Assembly (NCBI RefSeq): GCF_016650035.1
Contig: NZ_JAENWM010000015.1
Location: forward strand, 1 to 54,347
Origin: Clostridium sp.
GTDB lineage: Bacteria > Bacillota > Clostridia > Clostridiales > Clostridiaceae
DNA: 54,347 nt
Reading direction: 5' to 3'
Below the pieces are notes generated by a model, which worked only from the letters and a program-made list of their open reading frames with translations, did not search any database and was not told the DNA's origin. The translations under genes were made by a program, and so were the position numbers. Below are positions 9,053-19,073 of this stretch, in pieces. Within the stretch, counting starts at the first letter, position 1; the number at the start of each line of letters is the position of its first letter.

Positions 9053-10080
9053 AAATTATAAACCTCTAATATTTTTTTAGCATTGTCGTCAAATACGATA
9101 TTCACTATTTTATTCTTAAACTCCTCATAATTTTCTATTACCTCTATAGTTTTATTGTATAGGTCCTCCATATCTCTTGTGTTAAAAAGTATTGAGCCTT
9201 CAGGCCTTTGGCATACATCACTTGCTATTGCAGGTACATTACAATAGATAGCCTCTGCAATAGAAACACCATATCCATCACTGTTAGTTGGCCGTAAAAA
9301 CAATTGGGATTTTTTTATAATAGGAAATAACTCCATTTTTTCATTAACAAATAGGAAACTTTCTAAAAGGTTCTTATCTTTTATCATAGCCTTTAATTTA
9401 TTGAAATACGACCTATCATTAATTTCTGATATGCAAAATATGAGCCCTACGTCTTGTCTATTTTTAATTAGTTTTTCCACTAAATTAATACACATATCTA
9501 TACCATATAAATCATTATCATCATAAAACTGTATAGATGATGCATTTGCAGATATTATAAAACTTTTACTATCTATAAAATCTAAAATATATGGCGGTAT
9601 TATTGTAATATCGTCTTCTGTTGGAAATATAAAGGCTGGTATTTCATATATCGGTTTATTCACGCCTTTTTCAGAAAGGTACTCTCTATCACCTGCTTTC
9701 ACACAAATAATTGCATCAAAACTATTAAGTGATTTAATAATAATATTATAATTATTATTAAATAAATCTTTACTTTCCCCATGAATTGTCAATATTTTTT
9801 TTCTTTTTTTAAACAACAATTTATTAAAAAATCCAATATAAACTTTATAATTTACACCACAAATATTATAGTGAATTAGCTTAATGTCTCTTCTAAATAA
9901 ATACACAAAAGGAACATATCTAAATCTTATATTGGTTACACTCTTTATATCTTTGTTTATATTACTCAAATCCCAAACTTCATTTGGAATTCCTAAAAGG
10001 TCCAAATATTTCTTCATTCTTTTAATATATATTGAAATTCCGCCCATAGGTTCTGGATATGGTCCAACTTGGACTATCAT
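9049..10080 (-). CDS. Family 4-like glycosyltransferase
   Basis: This 343-residue GT-B fold protein begins with VQVGPYPEPMGGISIYIKRM, the glycine-rich first loop of GT4 enzymes. The C-terminal half carries the nucleotide-sugar site (FLRPTNSDGYGVSIAEAI). It probably adds one sugar to the lipid-linked repeat on the cytoplasmic face. Donor and acceptor cannot be told. It overlaps the flippase gene by 4 bases and follows the asparagine-synthetase-like gene by 5. Confidence 0.87.
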   Translation of the reverse strand: MIVQVGPYPEPMGGISIYIKRMKKYLDLLGIPNEVWDLSNINKDIKSVTNIRFRYVPFVYLFRRDIKLIHYNICGVNYKVYIGFFNKLLFKKRKKILTIHGESKDLFNNNYNIIIKSLNSFDAIICVKAGDREYLSEKGVNKPIYEIPAFIFPTEDDITIIPPYILDFIDSKSFIISANASSIQFYDDNDLYGIDMCINLVEKLIKNRQDVGLIFCISEINDRSYFNKLKAMIKDKNLLESFLFVNEKMELFPIIKKSQLFLRPTNSDGYGVSIAEAIYCNVPAIASDVCQRPEGSILFNTRDMEDLYNKTIEVIENYEEFKNKIVNIVFDDNAKKILEVYNL

Positions 10081-10085
10081 AAAAT

Positions 10086-11765
10086 TTATTTCCCCCTTAG
10101 ACTTTTTAACATATCTAAAGTAGCTGCAGGCACATCTTTACTTGTATATTTAATATAGCCAAGTCTTTGAAGCGTAGCACAGGAACTTCTACCAATCATA
10201 TAAGGTAATAATTTATTATAAACTTCCACTGTTAATCTACCAGAAGACTGCTCCCAATCCATATCCCTAAGTTCCTCTTCGGATAAGTTATTTGCACCTG
10301 TAAATACTAAAAAATATAACGTGCTTGTGATTTTATTCCAGACCTTTTTCAAGATATTTTTATTAGCCAGGGCAGGCTCTCTTTTCTGTGCCTCATAGGT
10401 AGTGATATTAGCAGTTTGTGAATATAGTTTTACAACATACTCATCATATAAATTTTTATTGATTCTATAACTTAAAGGAACTTTACACCAAAAGTTCATA
10501 TATTCATAATCCCATAAGGGTAACCAATACTTATATCCAAAAAAATCATAAATTTTAACTGAATTTATCATCCTCTTAATTTGATTTTCTTCGAAATTCC
10601 ATTTTTCATATAGATTTGCAGCAAATTCATTTGATGCGTAATCTTTTCTATCGAACATTTTAATTTCAGCGCATTTTAATATTTTCTTTGCAAAATCATT
10701 TTTCCATTCCTTTTTAACCGCATCAAAGTTCCACATTATATAATGATTTTTTAAAATTTCATCAACAATTTGTTTAGCACTTACATTTGGGTTATATAAT
10801 TTTTTTGGTATATGTCCCCCGGAAATAAAATCTCCTGAATGTCCTGGAACAAAAATAGAGTCTTTCGGAATCAGGTTTCGTTTTTTAAGTTCTAAGACTG
10901 CTGGCCATTCTCGATCAGGTAATATTGTGCTAAGGTTATCAGCATAAGTACTAAAGTTTGCTCTCTCGTCTGAGTTATACCATTCATATGATTTCTCATT
11001 ATCATAAGGAATAAAAATCCATTTATAACCTAAAAGCTTTGCAACTTCCTTGCTAACTAGACACTCAGGATTATTTACTCTTCCATAGGTAAAAGTTATA
11101 ACATTACTGTAATTCAACTTCTTAAGTACTGTGGCAACAAGCCTTGAGTCATAACCCCCGCTGAGAGGCACTACTATGGTTTTTCCATTTGCATATTTAA
11201 TAAGTCTATTAACAGATCTAAATAAACTGAGTTCATGCTCCTTTAATAATTCTTCCCTTGATAACTCTTCAAAATAATCCCCATGTATAAAACTATAGTA
11301 TTTTGATGAATTCACCACAATATTATTTTGTTCATCAACCGCTATAGAAATTATTTCTCCTGGCCGAATTTGTTTAACCTTTTTATATAAGGTATCACTA
11401 CCTGTAACATACCCAGTTACTAAGAACTCATGTTTTGAAATTTCATCAAATTCAGTCTCTTTAGTTTTATCTTTTATCCAATATGCATCATCACTTATAT
11501 ACGCGATATTATCAATAATCGCATAAAATAATGGATAGCTTCTATTTCTATCTGCTGCAATAAAAATAGAATTATCATGTATTTTTACTAGCCCCCAAAA
11601 TCCATTAGCAGAATTAATAGTATCTTCGCATTTTGTCTTGCTAAAGAATTCTGCCAGCATTTCTTCTTCAAATAAATCTCCCTGAACAAAGGCTCTACCT
11701 CTTGCAAAAGTATTGTCCACTTTGTTCCACTTGTCTCTAAAATGTAATACCATATTGTTATTCAT
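10086..11765 (-). CDS. Asparagine-synthetase-like amidotransferase lacking the glutaminase cysteine
   Basis: This 559-residue protein has an N-terminal Ntn-like glutaminase-fold domain (about 1-160) and a C-terminal synthetase domain with an ATP-pyrophosphatase loop (VPLSGGYDSRLV, about residue 200). True AsnB proteins start Met-Cys-Gly with Cys as the nucleophile; here the start is MNNNMVLHF, so glutamine hydrolysis is probably lost. In polysaccharide clusters such proteins are proposed to convert uronic acids to uronamides; compare WbpS-type enzymes. The nearby sugar dehydrogenase and uronate lyase make that plausible, but it is inference. The start has good spacing, 9 bases after the ATP-grasp gene. 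Confidence 0.8.
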   Translation of the reverse strand: MNNNMVLHFRDKWNKVDNTFARGRAFVQGDLFEEEMLAEFFSKTKCEDTINSANGFWGLVKIHDNSIFIAADRNRSYPLFYAIIDNIAYISDDAYWIKDKTKETEFDEISKHEFLVTGYVTGSDTLYKKVKQIRPGEIISIAVDEQNNIVVNSSKYYSFIHGDYFEELSREELLKEHELSLFRSVNRLIKYANGKTIVVPLSGGYDSRLVATVLKKLNYSNVITFTYGRVNNPECLVSKEVAKLLGYKWIFIPYDNEKSYEWYNSDERANFSTYADNLSTILPDREWPAVLELKKRNLIPKDSIFVPGHSGDFISGGHIPKKLYNPNVSAKQIVDEILKNHYIMWNFDAVKKEWKNDFAKKILKCAEIKMFDRKDYASNEFAANLYEKWNFEENQIKRMINSVKIYDFFGYKYWLPLWDYEYMNFWCKVPLSYRINKNLYDEYVVKLYSQTANITTYEAQKREPALANKNILKKVWNKITSTLYFLVFTGANNLSEEELRDMDWEQSSGRLTVEVYNKLLPYMIGRSSCATLQRLGYIKYTSKDVPAATLDMLKSLRGK

Positions 11766-11774
11766 AATTTCCGC

Positions 11775-12905
11775 CTACCTTTTTAAATACTTATTAGGAT
11801 CATTAATTTTAAAAGCTTCTTTTAACCCACCTAAAGCAAGTTGATAAAGGTCAAGTCCGAATTCTAAATTTGTTTCAATTGCCATGGGTCCTTTTTTTGT
11901 TAATGCTATGTCCCATCCCAAATGCGTAAACTCTGGCAACTTTTTTGCACACTCAAGTGTAAAATTCACTATCTTATTCCAATCTGAAATCATATGGCCT
12001 TTGAAAATAAAATTTGTATCTGGGTGTTTATAGAAAATTCCACCCATTTCATCAATAGCATAATTGTTGAATTCTCCTGTATTAGAATCTATTCCAAGTA
12101 CAATTCCATTCTGGCAGGCATTATCGACTTCATTTCCCTGCCTACCCATCCTTAATACTGAGCATACTACTCTAACGCATCCCTTTATATTTTCAGTTGC
12201 AATCCTAAATGTATTTACGGAACTTGGATATATTTTTGTAATACTCTCATCTTGAATTATGCCTTCTTGAATTATATAATCGTTCTCCTTACCTATATTT
12301 AATAGAAATGTTTCAGTAAGTTCCACGTTATTATTATTTATATACTTTTGATTTTCCCTTAAATGAAAAACCATTATGCCATAGCCACCTTCGCCGTCTA
12401 CTGGTTTTATAAATATTTTTTTGCACTGTTCCCTTGTAAGTTCCAATTTAATTGCATGAAAATCCATCTTTTTTAAATCTCTTGTACGGATTTCACCCTT
12501 AATCAGTTTACATATAGTTCGTGGTTGAGAAATATCCACACTTCTGAATAATTGTTCTAAAATGTTTTTATCCATTAGAAGTACTGAATATTTGTCACCA
12601 TCGTAATATGGCAAATATATATTATAGAAGAAAAACTCTGGTATATAATTAACTAGTTCATTTTTAGTAATCTGCACACTTTTTTTATATAAATCATATC
12701 TAAAGTAATGAAGTGGATAAATACCCCAGAACCTCTTACAAATATCTACCTCTGTTTTAATTTGCCCTTTACTCTTCTTGTCCTTGCAATCTTTATACCT
12801 TTTAATAGCACTTTTCATTCTTGGGTTTTTACTTCTGAATATTACTATATGTTTAAGTTGTCTTAGTTTTACTCCTATATAAGTCTCCTTAAAACTAGTA
12901 TTCAT
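11775..12905 (-). CDS. Sugar-transfer-associated ATP-grasp enzyme
   Basis: This 376-residue protein matches the ATP-grasp family found in glycan clusters (ATPgrasp_ST type). Visible features are KPVDGEGGYGIMVF (nucleotide-binding glycine loop, about residue 165), the central TFRIAT strand and the metal-binding end HLGWDIALT...AIETNLEFG. ATP-grasp enzymes join a carboxylate to an amine through an acyl-phosphate. Here it may amidate a uronic acid or link an amino acid to a sugar. The ribosome site GAGGTGAG precedes the ATG. Its neighbours are a PaaK-like adenylate-forming protein and an asparagine-synthetase homologue, so three carboxyl-activating enzymes lie side by side. Confidence 0.82.
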   Translation of the reverse strand: MNTSFKETYIGVKLRQLKHIVIFRSKNPRMKSAIKRYKDCKDKKSKGQIKTEVDICKRFWGIYPLHYFRYDLYKKSVQITKNELVNYIPEFFFYNIYLPYYDGDKYSVLLMDKNILEQLFRSVDISQPRTICKLIKGEIRTRDLKKMDFHAIKLELTREQCKKIFIKPVDGEGGYGIMVFHLRENQKYINNNNVELTETFLLNIGKENDYIIQEGIIQDESITKIYPSSVNTFRIATENIKGCVRVVCSVLRMGRQGNEVDNACQNGIVLGIDSNTGEFNNYAIDEMGGIFYKHPDTNFIFKGHMISDWNKIVNFTLECAKKLPEFTHLGWDIALTKKGPMAIETNLEFGLDLYQLALGGLKEAFKINDPNKYLKR

Positions 12906-12912
12906 AATAAAC

Positions 12913-14295
12913 TCACCTCGACTTTATATTTTGAACTAAGTATCTGAATTTACCTGTCACTGACTTTTCGATTTGATCTATAAACCTTAACTCAATGTCA
13001 AATCTTTGATAAAACCTTTTAAAATCTCTAATCACACAGTTTTCATCATCCTTGGTAAACTCGCTTTTACGCTGAATATATAACACAACTGATCCAGGCT
13101 CATTTTGTACATATTGATATAGAAATATTTTATGGGATACATTCCATAGCGCATCATCAGAACAAGTAAAAGTTACTTTCGAACCCGACTTATCAATAAA
13201 ATAATCTTGCTCTCTTCCCCCTATTTTTTTAATCAACTTATAGTTCCGTTTGCATGCGCATTTTTTATTGCTATTAATTGCGATATCACCTGTCCTATAT
13301 CTAATAAAAGGAAATGCATAATTATTGAATCCTGTACATACTACTTCCCCTGCTTCATCTTCCTTTAAGGCATCAAATCCATTTTTATTAATCAACTCTG
13401 TGTATCCATATTCACTCTGTAGATGATAGTAATTGCTCACTTCACACTCGCCTGCAAGGCAGCTATGTTCAGTATGGCCATAGAAACTATACACCTTTGT
13501 ATTAAATGACTTCTCCAGCTTTTTTCTCTGAAAATCATAAATGTTTTCCGAGGCACATATTATTGCTTTTAGATTCGTTATTCTTATATTTAATTTGTTA
13601 GCTATTATATAATTAGATAATAAACCTATAGCTGAAGGGTATGCTTGTATGAAATCAGGGTTAAAATCTATCATCCTTCTAATGTAACTATTCATTTTTC
13701 CTTCTATTAAATTAAAAGAAGATAATATTAGATTTTTACCAATGTATTCATAATCCCCGTCTTTAGGTATATTTCCCCGAAGTATGACCATTTTGTAGCT
13801 TTTACCTTTGTCATAGCCTATTCTTGACCATAGATTTGCAGTATAAGCGCACTCTACTTCCCACTCTCTATGTTTATCTTGGTAGAATCCCATAGGAATT
13901 CCTGTGGTTCCCCCTGTTGTTACATAATCCAATTTTTCTTTGTTATACTTTCTAGAAACTAAATCATCTGTGTTATTACGAATTATATCCTTAGTTAAAT
14001 AAGGTATCTTCTTTAAATCATCAAAACTTTGGATATCTTCTGGCTTTATATTGTTTTCATTAAATAATCTGGTGTAGTAAGGTACGTTCTCATAGGAATA
14101 TTTTATTATTCCTTTAATTTTTTTTAATTGATATTCACTATGCTGCACTTCACTCCACCACTCTGAATTCTTTAAAAATTTATAAGTACTGTTGAATGTT
14201 CGTCCATATTTATAAGCATCTGGCAATGAATTATAAGCATTAAATATTGGTGCTTTGATTATATTAGGCATTTTCTTTATAAGCTGTTTTATCAC
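12913..14295 (-). CDS. PaaK/CapK-like adenylate-forming enzyme
   Basis: This 460-residue protein is related to phenylacetate-CoA ligase and to capsule proteins of the CapK group. The AMP-binding motif TTGGTTGIPMGFYQ (near 126-140), the FYGHTEHSC loop and the acidic hinge RYRTGDIAI are present. Phenylacetate breakdown is not suggested by the neighbours. In EPS clusters these proteins are thought to activate a carboxylic acid for transfer to sugar or to an amine. Paired cysteines in the ECEVSNYYH region and the KKCACKRN segment may bind zinc, as in some homologues. The substrate is unknown. Confidence 0.78.
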   Translation of the reverse strand: MIKQLIKKMPNIIKAPIFNAYNSLPDAYKYGRTFNSTYKFLKNSEWWSEVQHSEYQLKKIKGIIKYSYENVPYYTRLFNENNIKPEDIQSFDDLKKIPYLTKDIIRNNTDDLVSRKYNKEKLDYVTTGGTTGIPMGFYQDKHREWEVECAYTANLWSRIGYDKGKSYKMVILRGNIPKDGDYEYIGKNLILSSFNLIEGKMNSYIRRMIDFNPDFIQAYPSAIGLLSNYIIANKLNIRITNLKAIICASENIYDFQRKKLEKSFNTKVYSFYGHTEHSCLAGECEVSNYYHLQSEYGYTELINKNGFDALKEDEAGEVVCTGFNNYAFPFIRYRTGDIAINSNKKCACKRNYKLIKKIGGREQDYFIDKSGSKVTFTCSDDALWNVSHKIFLYQYVQNEPGSVVLYIQRKSEFTKDDENCVIRDFKRFYQRFDIELRFIDQIEKSVTGKFRYLVQNIKSR

Positions 14296-14311
14296 TAATT
14301 ACCCCCTTAAA

Positions 14312-15637
14312 TTACTCCAATAAATAATCATGTGTTATTTCATCTTTCGCAAATAACAATCCAAATAGTATAAAATAATATATGTATATAACAATTTCAT
14401 AGGTTTGATTAGGATTAAAATTAACACATATTAAATTACCTATAAATAACATGATAATAAATAATCTCTCCATTTTTCCACTATATTTTTTTATTAACAT
14501 ATAAATTAAACAGATATTAAAAATAACAAATAATATGAAAATTATTATGCCTTCCTCTACAATCATATTTAGAAACTGAGAATGTATCACCAAATCATCA
14601 CTTAGTCCTAATTTACTCATTGCGTAATCATTATATTGTCCATGACCAGTCCCGAAAAAAGGTGTAGAAAAAAAGGTTTTTATAGCTATAGTAAACTGTG
14701 TAAATCTATCATACTGGGTTTCTCCTCTTTGCAAAAAAAAGATATATATAATTTCAGTATAATAATTTAAATAAACATATATCCCTACCCCTAAAGCGCC
14801 AATAGTGGTTGCTATATTTTTTATAATGCCTTTGATATCACTTTCCCCTGAGAAAAGTATAAAAATAATCACTTCTACAAATATTGCTAAATATGCAATT
14901 CTCGTAAAGGTAAAGATAACAAATAAAATATCAGCTAAAATTAAGCTAAAATTTAATATGTTTTTATCTTTATTATATTTATATAAAAGTAGAGGAAATA
15001 ATATTGCTCCAAGATTACCTCCACCATTGTCACCTATTACAAATCCAGATACTCTTATTCCTACATATAGCTCTGTTATCTGTTGGCTTGAATCTTTAAA
15101 ATTGATAAGAACTCTACCAGTTATAAATTGTAACAAGCCTAACGTCGCATTCATTATGCTAAATACAGAAACAACACTAATAATAGTTTTATTTTTGTAA
15201 TTAAATTTTCTTAAAACCAAAAAAAATATTAGAATTAACTCAACATTAAAATAAGTAAACAAATATAACGAATATGATTCAGCAGAATACATATTTATAA
15301 GCATTGGCTCAATTAATATATATATATTAATTAGAGATAAGCAAATAAGCATAATAATATTTTTTTTATCCACACTCTTTTTTATAAGCCTCTTTTTATA
15401 CATAATATAAAAAGTATATAAATAAGTTAGAAGTAATATTGTAAGAATACCAATTTCAATATTATAAGAGCCTATATCTAATTTTATTAAAACTAAATTA
15501 AATATGGAGCACAGAATAATAAGAAATAGCAAAAGCTTTTCTGTGATTTCTTTATAAAAAGAGTTCTTCACTATATTTTCTACCATGCACAAGTAGATCC
15601 CACATATAATAATTGAACCCGCAAGTATTGTTTTCAT
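14312..15637 (-). CDS. Wzy-like polysaccharide polymerase / O-antigen ligase family
   Basis: This 441-residue protein is almost entirely hydrophobic with about 10-12 helices. It carries the short motif region FFGTGHGQYNDYA in a large extracellular loop, typical of the Wzy_C / O-antigen ligase superfamily. It should polymerise repeat units outside the membrane after Wzx export. It is the only polymerase candidate in the cluster. Sequence conservation in this family is low, so the call rests on topology, the GxGHGxY loop and context. Confidence 0.8.
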   Translation of the reverse strand: MKTILAGSIIICGIYLCMVENIVKNSFYKEITEKLLLFLIILCSIFNLVLIKLDIGSYNIEIGILTILLLTYLYTFYIMYKKRLIKKSVDKKNIIMLICLSLINIYILIEPMLINMYSAESYSLYLFTYFNVELILIFFLVLRKFNYKNKTIISVVSVFSIMNATLGLLQFITGRVLINFKDSSQQITELYVGIRVSGFVIGDNGGGNLGAILFPLLLYKYNKDKNILNFSLILADILFVIFTFTRIAYLAIFVEVIIFILFSGESDIKGIIKNIATTIGALGVGIYVYLNYYTEIIYIFFLQRGETQYDRFTQFTIAIKTFFSTPFFGTGHGQYNDYAMSKLGLSDDLVIHSQFLNMIVEEGIIIFILFVIFNICLIYMLIKKYSGKMERLFIIMLFIGNLICVNFNPNQTYEIVIYIYYFILFGLLFAKDEITHDYLLE

Positions 15638-15639
15638 AT

Positions 15640-16845
15640 CTATAGCTCCTTATATATTGAAATGATTTTTTTAATATTTCTATCCCATCCGTAGTGTTCC
15701 TGAATTAATAGCTCAAATTTCCCCTCATTCACTCTTATTTCGTTAACTCTATTTCTTATACTATAAGTTTCATCTTCATAAATGCATACATTATATCTAT
15801 CATTTATCTCATCTATATCCCCAATATTACGACTAATAAAAACAGGTAGATTGCAATTTATATACTCAGCAAATTTTGTTGGGCTGGAAACAATATTTAC
15901 ATTATTATAATCTCTAAGAAGGATGGCACAATCCGCAGCACTTAAATATTTGTATACTTCATTATGAGAAACGGACCTAATTAAGTACTTAGATTTAGAA
16001 GCCTTATATTTGCTTAAAGCTGTTTCGAATACCTCACTATCCCTAGTAAGTATTAAAAAGAATGCATCCTTTATACTTTCACTTATCTTAATAAAAGCGT
16101 TTACCAGATCACCTGGTTTCTGGTAGCTTTGTCCTCCACCACAATATGCAACAATGAATTTATCTTCAAGATTAAGTTCTGATCTAATGCACTCCCTTTG
16201 CTTCAAATCGAATGCATTTTTACTAGCCTCTATGCAGGTTGGGATTACTGTAACATTACAATCGACTCTATGTTTATTGCTTAAATATTCCTTTAATTTT
16301 TTAGAGACACACAATATATAATCTGATTTTTTACATACATTAGATTGAATACTATTTATTTTAAGTATAAGTATCCTAAGCACCATCTTGTATATAATGC
16401 CTTTGTCCTTATGCCGCATTAAATATTCATCAATGACAGCCCCTCTAATATCTGAGATTACTTTTATATTAAAGTGACTTTTTAGTTTTGACTTTACCTT
16501 TAAACCAATAAAACTACCAAAGAGACCTCTGCAATGAATAATTATCTTTTCATCCTGTATACCCTGGTCACTCACTAAATTAATTACATTAATTAAATCA
16601 CTAATCAACTTTTTTCTTATAAAAAAGTCGAACTTTTTATTTTTTTGAAGGGATATAATCTTTAGATTATCATAATTTTTATTATTATCTATTTTATGTT
16701 TATATTCTTTTGAGCCTATATTTATGTCACAATTTACAAGTGTAACCGTAAGATTAGCTTCACTTAGCAAGGCACAATAGGTATATATCTGGGAGTCGTA
16801 CACGCTGCAATTTACACCATCATAATTAATATAATAAATAATCAT
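15640..16845 (-). CDS. Glycosyltransferase (GT-B)
   Basis: This 401-residue protein has the GT4/GT1-like two-domain pattern. The N-terminal half contains a Rossmann region (IIHCRGLFGSFIGL). The C-terminal half has VAYCGGGQSYQKPGDLV and the donor-binding SSPTKFAEYINCNLPVF, whose acidic residue sits where the EX7E motif normally lies. It probably adds a sugar to the repeat unit. Its start overlaps the upstream glycosyltransferase by 4 bases. Donor unknown. Confidence 0.78.
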   Translation of the reverse strand: MIIYYINYDGVNCSVYDSQIYTYCALLSEANLTVTLVNCDINIGSKEYKHKIDNNKNYDNLKIISLQKNKKFDFFIRKKLISDLINVINLVSDQGIQDEKIIIHCRGLFGSFIGLKVKSKLKSHFNIKVISDIRGAVIDEYLMRHKDKGIIYKMVLRILILKINSIQSNVCKKSDYILCVSKKLKEYLSNKHRVDCNVTVIPTCIEASKNAFDLKQRECIRSELNLEDKFIVAYCGGGQSYQKPGDLVNAFIKISESIKDAFFLILTRDSEVFETALSKYKASKSKYLIRSVSHNEVYKYLSAADCAILLRDYNNVNIVSSPTKFAEYINCNLPVFISRNIGDIDEINDRYNVCIYEDETYSIRNRVNEIRVNEGKFELLIQEHYGWDRNIKKIISIYKEL

Positions 16846-17945
16846 AACCCCTTATATACCTCCTGAAGTCTCATAATATAATCCTCAATACTATAATTCG
16901 AAATAAGGTGTTTATATGCATTTTCTTCAATTTCATGAACTTCATCTCTATTTTCATAAACATATTTCATAGACTTTAATAAATTCCCAGTGTTCCGCTC
17001 CTCAAGTAATATTCCATTATATTTATTACGTATAAGTTCTGGTATCCCCCCTATATTTGTAGATATAACAATCTTTTTCATAGCCATTGCTTCTAATATA
17101 GTAAGTGGAAGACCCTCCCTTTTAGAAGGTAATATAAATGAGTCAAATATATTTAACCAGTTGTATACATCCACCCTATATCCCATAAAATAAATTACCG
17201 ATGACAAATTGTATTTGATTGCAAGTCTAACTAAGTTTTCTCTTTCTATGCCTTCCCCAACTATAACTAGAATTGAATTAGTATATTCCTTATGGAATAA
17301 ATCAAAGGTTTCTATAAGTAAATCTATTCCTTTTACATCTATTAATCTCCCAATATATCCGAAAACATAAGGTTCAACTGGTATACTATTTATAACTTTA
17401 AAATCCATATTACAAGTAATATGGATTTTATTAAATTCACTAAAATTAAAACTATTAGGTAGCGCAACGACTTTCGAACCGCCACATTTACTATTATATT
17501 TACAATAAAATTCTTTAACTTTTTTTGAACAAGCCACTGTTAAATCATATTTATTTCTAAAAAATCTATCAATTATCCTTAATATAGATCTTGTTTTTAG
17601 CCAATCATATTCTACGTGAATATGCGATATCACTGGAATATCCAAATTAACACTTGCAAGTTTTGCTGCTATAGATGCGCGAACATCATGTGCATGTATT
17701 AAATTTATATTTTCACTTTTTATTAATTTTTTAAGCTTTAAAACCTCTATAATATTCAGTTTACCTATATTAGTTTTAAAGCTTTCAATGCCCTCTCTCT
17801 CAAAATATCCCTTCAGCTCATCTCCTGCACATACTACTATTGGAAGGAAATTTTCACTTTCTAAATTTGTACAAATATCTAATGCCACCTTTTCAGCGCC
17901 ATTTAGTGTTTTAGTTGATAATAGATGCATGACTTTACATACCAT
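16842..17945 (-). CDS. Family 4 glycosyltransferase
   Basis: This 367-residue GT4 enzyme starts VMHLLSTKTLNGAEKVALDI, with the usual acceptor-side loop, and has FGYIGRLIDVKGIDLLIE and a well-preserved EGLPLTILEAMAMKK donor motif near its C-terminus. The reading frame stays open to 18023, but I place the start at the ATG at 17943-17945, because AAGGAT lies 8 bases before it and the extension would overlap the previous gene by 62 bases. A processive or single addition cannot be told from sequence. Confidence 0.87.
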   Translation of the reverse strand: MVCKVMHLLSTKTLNGAEKVALDICTNLESENFLPIVVCAGDELKGYFEREGIESFKTNIGKLNIIEVLKLKKLIKSENINLIHAHDVRASIAAKLASVNLDIPVISHIHVEYDWLKTRSILRIIDRFFRNKYDLTVACSKKVKEFYCKYNSKCGGSKVVALPNSFNFSEFNKIHITCNMDFKVINSIPVEPYVFGYIGRLIDVKGIDLLIETFDLFHKEYTNSILVIVGEGIERENLVRLAIKYNLSSVIYFMGYRVDVYNWLNIFDSFILPSKREGLPLTILEAMAMKKIVISTNIGGIPELIRNKYNGILLEERNTGNLLKSMKYVYENRDEVHEIEENAYKHLISNYSIEDYIMRLQEVYKGL

Positions 17946-17961
17946 TTTAAACCCATCCTTA

Positions 17962-19071
17962 CTAATAATCTTTATTGAACTCATATATATAAATATACTT
18001 TTTAACCATTCTATTTTTATCATATTCCTCTAAAATACTAGCTCTAACTCTATTCACAAATTCAGTATCCAGAATAATATTATTTGAGGCGATATGCTTA
18101 ATTTCGTGTATAAATTCACTCAAGTCATTTGCTATATAACCATTAAAATTATGCCTCACAACATCTTTATTACCCATAACGTTTGTTACTATCGATGGTT
18201 TTCCTATATACATTGCCTCAAGGAGTGAAATCGGTAGCCCTTCCCATCGCGACGTCAAAACAAAGATATCTATATCTATAAGTTCTTTTATAACCTGTTT
18301 TCTCTCAGTCCAACCAGTAATTTTTATATTATCTGCTGTTAGTTTTTCCATTAACTCACCATCACCTATCCAAAGAAAATCATAGTGTTTAAAATACTTT
18401 GCTATTTCATTAAATAACTCTGGATTTTTTTGATGACAAATTCTACCTACAGTAGCTATCTTAAGCTTTTTACGTTTATTATTAATTTTGCTACGGAATT
18501 CATTTAAATTATTTTCACTCATAATTTCATCTATTTTATTTGTATCAATTCCATTATTAATCTTTATACATTGTTTTGATATTTTCAGCGCCTCATCAAA
18601 TTCTCCTTTGGAGCAAGCTACGATATACCCGCCAAGCTTACTTGCAAACCACTCGAGTCCATAAAATATTCTCCTCTTAAATTTTGATTCATTGATCTGG
18701 AGGAACGAAAATCCATGTGGATTATAAAAGACTTTATCCATATCAAACCTATTTGCAAAACATGCAAGCCTTCCTAAAAATCCAGCTTTAGATGAGTGTA
18801 AATGAATAATATCTGGATGCTCCGCCTTTAAGATTTTTTTAAGTTGGATCAAAGACCTTATATTCTCACGTGGATTTAACCCTCTACACATATTAGTTTC
18901 AATAAATCTAATTTTAGGATTAAAATCATCCACAAAGTTTTCTGGTGTCCGTTTTCTTAATGAGTAAATAATTACTACTTCATAGTCCTCAGAAGCAGCA
19001 TTACAGAGGTCATGTAATAATGAATATACTCCAGCTGCAAAAGATTCAACAACATAAACTACTTTTTTCAT
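17962..19071 (-). CDS. Family 4 glycosyltransferase
   Basis: This 369-residue GT4 enzyme has a clear N-terminal pattern (VVYVVESFAAGVYSLLHDL), an HLHSSKAGFLGRL acceptor segment and the donor motif EGLPISLLEAMYIGKPS. This subtype often transfers N-acetylhexosamine or fucosamine residues early in repeat-unit synthesis, which fits its place just after the dehydrogenase and the initiating transferase; that is inference. The start at 19071 is chosen because GGAG precedes it by 9 bases. The gene starts 2 bases after the dehydrogenase stop. Confidence 0.88.
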   Translation of the reverse strand: MKKVVYVVESFAAGVYSLLHDLCNAASEDYEVVIIYSLRKRTPENFVDDFNPKIRFIETNMCRGLNPRENIRSLIQLKKILKAEHPDIIHLHSSKAGFLGRLACFANRFDMDKVFYNPHGFSFLQINESKFKRRIFYGLEWFASKLGGYIVACSKGEFDEALKISKQCIKINNGIDTNKIDEIMSENNLNEFRSKINNKRKKLKIATVGRICHQKNPELFNEIAKYFKHYDFLWIGDGELMEKLTADNIKITGWTERKQVIKELIDIDIFVLTSRWEGLPISLLEAMYIGKPSIVTNVMGNKDVVRHNFNGYIANDLSEFIHEIKHIASNNIILDTEFVNRVRASILEEYDKNRMVKKYIYIYEFNKDY

Positions 19072-19073
19072 AA

